Assembly (NCBI RefSeq): GCF_003993795.1
Contig: NZ_RWKV01000004.1
Span: 124,001 to 188,000, forward strand
Origin: Aquabacter cavernae
GTDB lineage: Bacteria; Pseudomonadota; Alphaproteobacteria; Rhizobiales; Xanthobacteraceae
DNA: 64,000 nucleotides
Reading direction: 5' to 3'
Shown: positions 57,917 through 64,000 of the stretch, in pieces
Position numbering within the stretch: position 1 is the stretch's first letter
Layout: the number at the start of each line of letters is the position of its first letter
The notes under the pieces: model-generated
What the model was told of the DNA's origin: nothing
Seen by the model: only the letters and a program-made list of their open reading frames with translations
Databases searched by the model: none
Program-made: the position numbers and the translations under genes

Positions 57917-58540
57917 ATGCACATCCTCGCCGCGCCGGACCATCCGGCGGGCCGGAGCGACGTGGAGCGGGCCATCCGCGACCATGACGGACCGGTCCGC
58001 TTCACCGGCTGGACGCTGGCCGACGCGGACCTGTCGGACCTGGACCTCGACGACTGCGTCTTCGAGCGCTGCCGGGCGCCCCGCGCTCGCTTCGCCACCG
58101 CCCGCCTGACGGACGCGCGCTTCCTCTCCTGCGATCTCAACAACACGCTCTGGATGGGCGCGCGGCTCTCCTCCACCGCGTTCGAGGATTGCCGGATGAC
58201 GGGCGCGGACATGGCGGGCGCGGTGGCGCTTCACGTCTCCTTCGCGCGCTGCCTTCTCGTGAGCGCCCAATTGCCCGGCCTGTCCTTCCACCGCGCGCGC
58301 CTCGACGGCGTGTCGTTCGCGGACGCCGACCTGCGGCGGGCGGACTTCCGCGAGGCGGTGCTCACCGACTGCATCCTCAAGGACGCCAATCTGACGGATG
58401 CCCGCTTCCAGGGGGCGGACCTGCGGGGCGCGGACCTGGGTAGCCTGCGGCTCATGGATGCGGCGAAGTTCAAGGGCGCCATCATCTCGCGCCAGCAAGC
58501 GGCGGACCTCTTGGGCACGCTTGGGCTCAAGGTGCTCTAG
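57917..58540 (+). CDS. pentapeptide-repeat protein
   Basis: A 207-residue protein whose residues about 35-185 consist of pentapeptide repeats of the A(D/N)Lxx type: TLADADLSDLDLDD, ARLTDARFLSCDLN, DADLRRADFREAVL, DANLTDARFQGADLRGADLG. Such repeats fold as a right-handed quadrilateral beta-helix. Some relatives mimic DNA or inhibit gyrase, but no specific function follows from the repeats alone. The start is the ATG giving MHILAAPDHP. It is probably cotranscribed with leuB, and ends 36 bp before the convergent TctA-like gene. Confidence 0.85.
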   Translation: MHILAAPDHPAGRSDVERAIRDHDGPVRFTGWTLADADLSDLDLDDCVFERCRAPRARFATARLTDARFLSCDLNNTLWMGARLSSTAFEDCRMTGADMAGAVALHVSFARCLLVSAQLPGLSFHRARLDGVSFADADLRRADFREAVLTDCILKDANLTDARFQGADLRGADLGSLRLMDAAKFKGAIISRQQAADLLGTLGLKVL

Positions 58541-58576
58541 GACCGCTGGAGAACCCGCTCGGCCGCTAGCGCCCGC

Positions 58577-60076
58577 TCATTCCATGAAGACTTTGCTGCG
58601 GCGCTGCTTGATGGCCGGCAACATCACGATGACGGTTCCCACCGCAGCGACAGCGAGCAGCGTGGCGCTGACCGGGCGCGTGAACAGGATCGCGATATCC
58701 CCGCCCGACAGGAGCAGGGAGCGCCGCAGATACTCCTCCATCATCGGACCCAGCAGAAGGCCGAGAAGAAGAGGGGCCGCTTCCAGCTCCAGCTTGGCGA
58801 AGACATATCCCAGGGCACCGAAGCCGGCCATGAGATAGAGGTCGAACGTGCTTGAGCTGATGCTGAAGACCCCGACCGCGCACAGCATCAGGATGGCGGG
58901 GTAGAGCCTGAGATAGGGGACGGCGATCAGCTTCACCCACAGGCCGATCATGGGCAGGTTCAGGACCAGCAGCATCACGTTGCCGATCCACATGGAGGCG
59001 ATGACGCCCCAGAACAGTTCCGGCCGGTCGATCATGACCGAGGGGCCGGGCTGGATGCCCTGGATCATCATGGCGCTGATCATGAGCGCCATGACCGGGT
59101 TTGAGGGAATGCCCAGTGTGAGCATGGGAATGAAGGAGGTCTGGGCGCCCGCATTGTTGGCGGCTTCCGGCGCCGCGACGCCTTCGAGCGCCCCATGGCC
59201 GAACTGGCGGCGATTGGGGGAGATCTTCTTCTCCACCGAATAGGCCGCGAAGGACGACAGAAGCGCGCCTCCGCCGGGCAGGATGCCGAGGATCGAGCCG
59301 AACAGCGTCCCGCGCAGGATGGGGCCGGCCGTGCGGCGCATGTCGTCGCGCGACAGCCACAGGCCGCCCACCTGGCTGGCGGGCCTGTGCCCCGCCTCCT
59401 GGCGATCGAGGTTCGCCATGATCTCGCCGAGCCCGAACAGGCCCATGGCGACCACCACGAAGCCGACCCCGTCGGCCAGTTCGCCCACGCCGAACGTGAA
59501 GCGCTGGATGCCGGAATTGACGTCGGTGCCCACCAGCCCCAGCAGGAGGCCGAGCACCATCATGCCGAAGCCGTGCAGAAGCGAACCGTTGGCCAGCAGC
59601 ACCGCCGCCACGAGGCCGCACAGCATGAGCGAGAAATATTCCGGCGCGCCGAAGCGGATCGCCATCTCCGCCAGAGGCGGCGCGAACAGCGCGATGAACA
59701 CCGCCGCGATGGTTCCGGCCACGAAGGAGCCAATCGCGGCCACGGCCAGCGCCTTCCCCGCCTTTCCCTGCCGGGCCAGCTGGTGTCCCTCGATGGCCGT
59801 GATCACGGACGAGGATTCGCCGGGCAGGTTCACCAGGATCGCGGAGGTGGAGCCGCCATATTGGGCGCCGTAGAAGATGCCCGCCAGCATGATCATCGCC
59901 GTGTCGGGAGACATGCCGAAGGTGAGCGGAAGCAGCATGGCGATGGTCGGCACGGGACCAAGGCCCGGCAACACGCCGATGAGGGTGCCCAGCGTGACGC
60001 CGACGAAGCAATAGAGAAGGTTATCGAACGTGGCCGCAGTGGACAGGCCAAGTTGAAGATGGGACAGCAGGTCCAA
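58577..60076 (-). CDS. tctA: tripartite tricarboxylate transporter, large membrane subunit
   Basis: A 499-residue polytopic protein of the TctA family with about twelve TM segments. The family opening GTLIGVLPGLGPVPTIAMLL (30-49) is obvious, and GGSTSAILVNLPGESSSV, EFILG-like repeat GILPGGGALLSSFAAY and IPGNPVMALM-type IPSNPVMALM follow. It forms the transmembrane channel that imports a carboxylate captured by TctC. It is last in the minus-strand operon rraA-like, tctC, tctB, tctA. Confidence 0.94.
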   Translation of the reverse strand: MDLLSHLQLGLSTAATFDNLLYCFVGVTLGTLIGVLPGLGPVPTIAMLLPLTFGMSPDTAMIMLAGIFYGAQYGGSTSAILVNLPGESSSVITAIEGHQLARQGKAGKALAVAAIGSFVAGTIAAVFIALFAPPLAEMAIRFGAPEYFSLMLCGLVAAVLLANGSLLHGFGMMVLGLLLGLVGTDVNSGIQRFTFGVGELADGVGFVVVAMGLFGLGEIMANLDRQEAGHRPASQVGGLWLSRDDMRRTAGPILRGTLFGSILGILPGGGALLSSFAAYSVEKKISPNRRQFGHGALEGVAAPEAANNAGAQTSFIPMLTLGIPSNPVMALMISAMMIQGIQPGPSVMIDRPELFWGVIASMWIGNVMLLVLNLPMIGLWVKLIAVPYLRLYPAILMLCAVGVFSISSSTFDLYLMAGFGALGYVFAKLELEAAPLLLGLLLGPMMEEYLRRSLLLSGGDIAILFTRPVSATLLAVAAVGTVIVMLPAIKQRRSKVFME

Positions 60077-60135
60077 GACAAGCTCCGGAAAGTGAGGGCT
60101 GAGCCCTCATGGGACGACGGACCGCCGACGCGGTC

Positions 60136-60597
60136 TCAATGCCACCACGACCCCAGATACGGCATGGGCACCCCCAGCCCCTGGACGAACACCAGCCCGC
60201 AGAAGGCCACAAGCAGCGCGATGGTGACGGCGCTCGTCAGGTCCGGCCGATTGTGCCGGCTCGCCGCCATCCCGAGGACAAGCAGGGCCACGAGCGCGAT
60301 CACGAGGCCGGCGCGCTCCAGCAGGAAGGCAAAGCCGCAGACGGCCAACAGGATGAGCACGAGGGCCCGGACGTTGGGGCGCGGCAGCGGGGCGCCGTCC
60401 AGGAAGAAGGACAGGACCAGCGAGACGATGCCGACCCCGGTCAGCAGGATCGCGAGTACGGTCGGAAGATAGCCGGGACCCATCTTGCTGAGCGTCCCGA
60501 ACTGGTATTGCGAGGACAGGGCGAGAAACAGCAGGCCGGACGCCACATAGATCAGGCCGATGCAGAAGTATCTCGTGTTGCGGATGGCTGGATTCAT
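60136..60597 (-). CDS. tctB: tripartite tricarboxylate transporter, small membrane subunit
   Basis: A 153-residue protein with four hydrophobic helices (about 10-30, 40-65, 75-95, 98-150). GPGYLPTVLAILLTGVGIVS is the TctB signature (FPxxL-like GPGYLP). The small subunit partners TctA. The gene lies 59 bp upstream of tctA; the segment 60598-60663 before it contains a large palindrome. Confidence 0.9.
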   Translation of the reverse strand: MNPAIRNTRYFCIGLIYVASGLLFLALSSQYQFGTLSKMGPGYLPTVLAILLTGVGIVSLVLSFFLDGAPLPRPNVRALVLILLAVCGFAFLLERAGLVIALVALLVLGMAASRHNRPDLTSAVTIALLVAFCGLVFVQGLGVPMPYLGSWWH

Positions 60598-60626
60598 GTG
60601 CCTTGCCGGGCCGGAATGACGGGGTG

Positions 60627-60648
60627 CCCCTCCCCGCGCGGGGAGGGG
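60627..60648. repeat. 22-bp perfect palindrome between tctC and tctB
   Basis: Eleven-base self-complementary arms (CCCCTCCCCGC and its complement, no loop) lie between the two genes of the operon. In RNA it would form a strong hairpin without a T-run. Such elements often set the molar excess of the binding protein (TctC) over the membrane subunits. Confidence 0.75.
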
Positions 60649-60663
60649 ATGGGCTGGCGCCGG

Positions 60664-61635
60664 TCAGTTTTCGGCGATGTTGGCGTCCTTGGCCGCCTTG
60701 GTCCATTTGGCGACCTGCTCCTCCACGAAGACCCGGAATTCCGCGGGCGTGGACCCCACAGGCGTCGCGCCGGCATCGGCGAGGACCTTCTTCACCTCCG
60801 GCTGGGCCAGCACCTGCTTGGTGGTGGTGTACAGCAGGTCGATGACGGACTGAGGCGTGCCGGCGGGCGCGAACAAGCCCGTCCAGCTGGTGAAGACGAT
60901 GCTCGGATGACCCAGCTCCGTGGTGGTCGGCACGTCCGGCAGCAGGTCGGAGCGCGTGGTGCCGGTCACCGCCAGGGGCACCAGACGTCCCGACTTGATG
61001 AAGGTCGGCGTGCTCGGCGCGGACGGAATGGCGATGGTCGCCTCCCCGCCCACCACCGCCGCTACCGCTTCCGCCGGCCCGCGATAGGGGATGTGGGTCA
61101 GGTCAATACCGGCGCTTGCCTTCAGAAGCTCGCCGGTGAACCGCGAGCCGCTGCCATTGCCCGCCGAAGCGAAGGTGAGCTTGCCGGGATTGGCCTTGGC
61201 GCGGGCGATCAGCTCATTGAGCGTACGGATCTGGCTTTCCGGGCTGGTGACGATGACCAGCGGGGAATCCGCGATCTGCGTGATGGGCGCGAAGTCCTTC
61301 AGGGGGTCGTAGGACAGGGTCTTGTAGATGCCTGAGTTCAGCCCGTGGGTGCTGACGGAGCCGACGAACAGCGTGTAGCCGTCCGGCTTCGCGCGGGCGA
61401 CGCGCTCCGCACCGATGATGCCGCTCGCGCCGTTGCGGTTGTCCACCACGACAGGCTGGCCGAGCGCCTTGGACAAGGGACCGCTGACGGCGCGCGCCAT
61501 GATGTCGGCCACCGAGCCCGGAGACTGGGGCACCACCACCGTGATCGGCTTCTGAGGGTAGGGCTCGTCGGCCATGACGGCCGTGGGCAGAAGGACCGCC
61601 AGCCCGGCGGCAAGAAAGCGGAGAGGGAATTTCAT
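60664..61635 (-). CDS. tctC: tripartite tricarboxylate transporter solute-binding protein
   Basis: A 323-residue periplasmic binding protein. The signal peptide is MKFPLRFLAAGLAVLLPTAV then MADEP. The TctC/BugD domain shows YPQKPITVVVPQSPGSVAD, NRNGASGIIGAERVARAKPD, GYTLF and HIPYRGPAEAVAAVVGGE. It captures the carboxylate for TctAB. The start is the ATG giving MKFPLRFLA. Its expression relative to tctB may be raised by the palindrome downstream. The exact ligand is not predictable. Confidence 0.95.
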   Translation of the reverse strand: MKFPLRFLAAGLAVLLPTAVMADEPYPQKPITVVVPQSPGSVADIMARAVSGPLSKALGQPVVVDNRNGASGIIGAERVARAKPDGYTLFVGSVSTHGLNSGIYKTLSYDPLKDFAPITQIADSPLVIVTSPESQIRTLNELIARAKANPGKLTFASAGNGSGSRFTGELLKASAGIDLTHIPYRGPAEAVAAVVGGEATIAIPSAPSTPTFIKSGRLVPLAVTGTTRSDLLPDVPTTTELGHPSIVFTSWTGLFAPAGTPQSVIDLLYTTTKQVLAQPEVKKVLADAGATPVGSTPAEFRVFVEEQVAKWTKAAKDANIAEN

Positions 61636-61686
61636 GGGGTTTTGCCTCTGAGGGGCGGACGTGACGTCCATTTGGAAAGGCAGGCG

Positions 61687-62352
61687 TCAGGCCTTGGCGA
61701 TGGCCTCATCGACCCAGCCACGAGGCCATGCCTTCTGCTGGATCTGGACGGCCCATTGGTGCTCCACCTTCAGGTGGTCCTGGGCAGCGGCAATCACCGC
61801 AGCAGCATCCGCGCGCGGCAGCACCAGGACGCCGTCGGGATCGCCGATCACAAGATCACCCGCGGCGACGCTGAGGCCGCCGGCGGCGAGGGGATAGCCG
61901 ATCTCGCCGGGCCCGCTCTTCCAGGGGCCATTGGGCGTGACGCCCCGGCCGATCACGGGGATCGGAACATCAGCAAGACCCGCCCGGTCCCGGACCGCGC
62001 CGTCGATGATCACCGCGGCGATGCCCCGGGAGGCGGCATAGCGGCTCATCATCTCGCCGATGATCGCGTTTTCCAGCGCCCCTCCGGCGTCGCACACGAC
62101 GATGTCGCCTGGCTGGGCCACGTCCAGCGCCTTATGGAGGAAGAGGTTGTCACCGGGCCGCACGCGCACGGTGAAGGCAGGCCCCGCGAAAGACAAAGCG
62201 GCCTGGGAGTAATTGGTGAAGCCCCCCGGGAAGCTGAACAGACGGTTCGATACATCGCCGACCACAGCTACGGGGAGATCCCTGGCGGCATCCACCACCG
62301 CCTGCGACACCCGCTCGAAATCCAGATTAATCCGCCCACCGGGACGCGACAT
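61687..62352 (-). CDS. RraA-like aldolase/demethylmenaquinone methyltransferase-like protein
   Basis: A 221-residue member of the RraA/HMG-aldolase fold. The active-site region reads CDAGGALENAIIGEMMSRYA then GIAAVIIDGAVRDRAGLADV, with the G-x-R-D metal/substrate motif. VTPNGPWKSGPGEIG follows. Members linked to transporters are often 4-carboxy-4-hydroxy-2-oxoadipate or related aldolases, so it may act on the imported carboxylate. It is first in the operon with tctCBA. The start giving MSRPGGRIN has GGAG seven bases upstream; an earlier ATG eight codons back is less likely. Confidence 0.82.
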   Translation of the reverse strand: MSRPGGRINLDFERVSQAVVDAARDLPVAVVGDVSNRLFSFPGGFTNYSQAALSFAGPAFTVRVRPGDNLFLHKALDVAQPGDIVVCDAGGALENAIIGEMMSRYAASRGIAAVIIDGAVRDRAGLADVPIPVIGRGVTPNGPWKSGPGEIGYPLAAGGLSVAAGDLVIGDPDGVLVLPRADAAAVIAAAQDHLKVEHQWAVQIQQKAWPRGWVDEAIAKA

Positions 62353-62516
62353 CACAAGTCTCCACTTGAAAAACATACCTTAATTAAACAAAAACCATCA
62401 ACATTATATACAATCAAGCGATAAAATCACATATGATACGATGAAGAAAATTCATACCGCATTCGCAGGCCGTGAAATTTGGGCGGGCGGTATGGTCATT
62501 GAAGGGGACAACGAGC
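62353..62516. promoter_or_regulatory. AT-rich divergent control region of the TTT operon and LysR gene
   Basis: About 28% G+C over 62367-62459 (26 of 93 bases), against a GC-rich background. On the minus strand a perfect -10 TATAAT lies at 62403-62408, about 50 bases before the rraA-like ATG; the -35 is weak. On the plus strand TATGAT (62432-62437) could be the LysR gene's -10. LysR regulators usually bind T-N11-A sites in such gaps and autoregulate. Confidence 0.7.
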
Positions 62517-63464
62517 GTGCAGGTGACGCTGAAGCAGATCGAGGCGGTGTACTGGGTGCATGTCCTGGGGGGCTTCATGGCCGCCGCACGCCGGCTGAAC
62601 ACCAGCCAGTCCACCATCTCCAAGCGGATCGCGGAGCTTGAGCTACAGGTCGGGCTCGAAGTTCTCGACCGGCAGGCGCCGCCGGGGACACTGAGCCTCA
62701 AGGGGCGGGAGATCATCGCGGATTTCGGCGCGATGCTGCGCCTGCGCGACCGGATCGAGTTCACGCTCGGCGACACGCAAAGCTATACCGGCCGCCTGCG
62801 CTTCGGCCTGACCGAGATGATCGCGCTCACCTGGCTCCCCAAGCTGCTGACGGCGATCAAGTCCGTCTATCCGCGCATCGCCCTGGAGCCGCGCATCGAC
62901 GTGGTCTCGAACATGCTGCCCCAGCTCATGGAACACCGCCTGGACCTCGTGCTGGGGCCGCGCCCCAGCACCGAGCTGGACTGCACCGTGGTGGAGCTGG
63001 GAGGGCTCGATTATGCCTGGATGGTCAGCCCGCAGGTCCTGAAGAGCGGAGGCAGCGACGGGGATGCCCGCCAGCTCGGCCAGCTCTCCTTGCTGACCTA
63101 TGCGGAAAACTCCCAATTGCACCATCGCATGCGCGCCGCCCTGTCCCATCTGGGCCTCGACTGGGAGAAGCCCATCACCTGCAACAGCCTGAAAGCGCTC
63201 GCGGAGCTGGCGCGGGCGGGAATGGGCGCGACCTACATTCCGCGGGATTACTTCAAGCAATATCTGGATGCCGGAGAGCTGGTGACCATCGATACCGGCC
63301 CGGAGGCGCCGCTCCAATATGCGGCCTTCCACCTGGACAATCCGGTCTCCCGGACCATTGCCGCGCTGGCTTACCAGACGTGCGACTTCGCGTTCGGCGG
63401 ACATGCCCACCCATCGTCCTACGGTGATGGGCCGACAGATGGCACCGCGCCGCCATACGCATGA
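62517..63464 (+). CDS. LysR-family transcriptional regulator
   Basis: A 315-residue LTTR. The HTH is at about 2-60: TLKQIEAVYWVHVLGGFMAA then ARRLNTSQSTISKRIAELE, with the recognition helix around STISKRIAELE. The co-inducer domain follows (RLRFGLTEMIALTWLPKLLT, LDLVLGPRPS). It is divergent from the rraA-tctCBA operon and very likely its activator, responding to the imported carboxylate. The GTG giving VQVTLKQIE is chosen, with GGGG about ten bases upstream; an in-frame GTG at 62472 would add 15 residues without LysR similarity. Confidence 0.9.
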   Translation: MQVTLKQIEAVYWVHVLGGFMAAARRLNTSQSTISKRIAELELQVGLEVLDRQAPPGTLSLKGREIIADFGAMLRLRDRIEFTLGDTQSYTGRLRFGLTEMIALTWLPKLLTAIKSVYPRIALEPRIDVVSNMLPQLMEHRLDLVLGPRPSTELDCTVVELGGLDYAWMVSPQVLKSGGSDGDARQLGQLSLLTYAENSQLHHRMRAALSHLGLDWEKPITCNSLKALAELARAGMGATYIPRDYFKQYLDAGELVTIDTGPEAPLQYAAFHLDNPVSRTIAALAYQTCDFAFGGHAHPSSYGDGPTDGTAPPYA

Positions 63465-63584
63465 GGCCGGTCGGGCCGGCCTTTCAGGCGATCGGGACGT
63501 GCCTGGAAATGCAACTCCATGCAAGCGGATGCACTAGCTGACGTTCCGCGAGCATGCTTCATTGGGGCCTCAGGGGAGTGAAGC

Positions 63585-64000
63585 GTGTCGAGCATCAGCC
63601 AGCAGGCAATCAAGGAGCAGCGGCAGGGTTTGCCATTGGGTGAGTTGGAGGCGGGCCTGCCATTGTCGGAGGCCGTGTTCCGCGCGCTGTGCGATGCCAT
63701 TCGCGCGGGCGCGTACCAGCCCGGCGACCGGTTGCGGGAAGAGGACGTCGCGCAGCAGCTTCAGGTGAGCCGGACGCCGGTCCGCGATGCGTTCGGCCGC
63801 CTCCTGACGAAGCGCCTCGTGGAGCCGGGCGGCGGGCGGGGCCTCACGGTGCGCCGGCTGGACACGGCCGAAGTGCTCGAACTCTACACCATGCGCGAGA
63901 TCCTCGAAGGCGCGGCCGCGCGGCTGGCGGCGCAGCACATTTCCCAGCCGGAGATCGACGCGCTGGTGGAGATCGAGGCCGCGTTCGAAGCCAGTGAAGG
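63585..64000 (+). CDS. GntR-family regulator (FCD type), partial at window end
   Basis: The first 138 codons are inside the window and the gene runs off the right edge. A GTG start with GGGGAG six bases upstream gives VSSISQQAIKEQRQ. The winged-helix domain reads LCDAIRAGAYQPGDRLREED and VAQQLQVSRTPVRDAFGRLL, the GntR signature. The FCD effector domain starts with EVLELYTMREILEGAAARLA. FadR-subfamily members are usually repressors released by organic acids. Its location near the TTT operon hints at a carboxylate link, but its targets are unknown. Confidence 0.9.
   Translation, partial: MSSISQQAIKEQRQGLPLGELEAGLPLSEAVFRALCDAIRAGAYQPGDRLREEDVAQQLQVSRTPVRDAFGRLLTKRLVEPGGGRGLTVRRLDTAEVLELYTMREILEGAAARLAAQHISQPEIDALVEIEAAFEASE

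Noticed and set aside
62353-62516. AT-rich spacer as an attachment site or insertion scar
   Set aside because: No flanking direct repeats, tRNA end or integrase; a regulatory region explains it better.

Overview
The window is GC-rich (roughly two thirds G+C by eye), densely coded chromosomal DNA with no rRNA or tRNA gene, no insertion sequence, integrase, phage gene or CRISPR array that I can recognise. Gene content and order point to an alphaproteobacterium of the Hyphomicrobiales, most plausibly the Xanthobacter/Azorhizobium/Ancylobacter group. Indicators are the rimP-nusA-ylxR-infB-rbfA-truB-rpsO-pnp block, fabA-fabB-fabI, phaR/phaA-phaB, the HisC-like aminotransferase beside tyrA and chorismate mutase, and a Cys-rich repeat protein. 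The lineage is inferred from these signs, not from a search.

Layout. 1-2201: aromatic amino-acid genes (chorismate mutase, HisC-type aminotransferase, start of tyrA), all on the minus strand, then a GNAT protein. 3395-19821: an exopolysaccharide locus of 14 genes in five alternating strand blocks. It holds six dedicated glycosyltransferases (one GT22-like), a GT2-phosphoglycosyltransferase fusion, an O-antigen ligase/polymerase-like protein, a Wzz/GumC-type co-polymerase without kinase domain, a ParA/BY-kinase-like protein with a broken Walker A, an outer-membrane export protein with six SLBB repeats, two lipoproteins and a STAS protein. No Wzx flippase is visible. 19981-21751: pyrE-pyrD. 21893-25564: mscL and the fabA-fabB-fabI unsaturated fatty-acid genes. 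25659-28563: a DUF4239-like membrane protein and a chemoreceptor.

28775-41607: a long minus-strand translation/RNA block (rimP, nusA, ylxR, infB, rbfA, truB, rpsO, pnp), interrupted between truB and rpsO by a lone family-5 solute-binding protein. Hairpins sit in the rpsO and pnp leaders. 42027-49860: envelope and housekeeping genes (Cys-rich secreted protein, OmpA-like protein, YbjN, MaoC hydratase, cobalamin adenosyltransferase, SPFH-NfeD pair, thioesterase, Nudix, argJ, parvulin PPIase). 50228-52412: rpmF, a small membrane protein and a c-di-GMP phosphodiesterase with a degenerate GGDEF.

52798-55759: polyhydroxybutyrate genes, with the repressor gene phaR divergent from phaA-phaB. A pair of identical 15-bp repeats 22 bp apart lies between them and is a strong candidate PhaR operator. 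55809-58540: EamA exporter, leuB and a pentapeptide-repeat protein. 58577-64000: a tripartite tricarboxylate transporter operon (rraA-like, tctC, tctB, tctA) divergent from a LysR regulator across a strikingly AT-rich intergenic region, then the start of a GntR/FCD regulator cut by the window edge.

The most unusual part is the polysaccharide locus. A STAS protein is translationally coupled to export lipoprotein and SLBB genes. The only kinase-like partner lacks the P-loop lysine. A single perfect palindrome lies in the shared promoter between the export and initiation operons.
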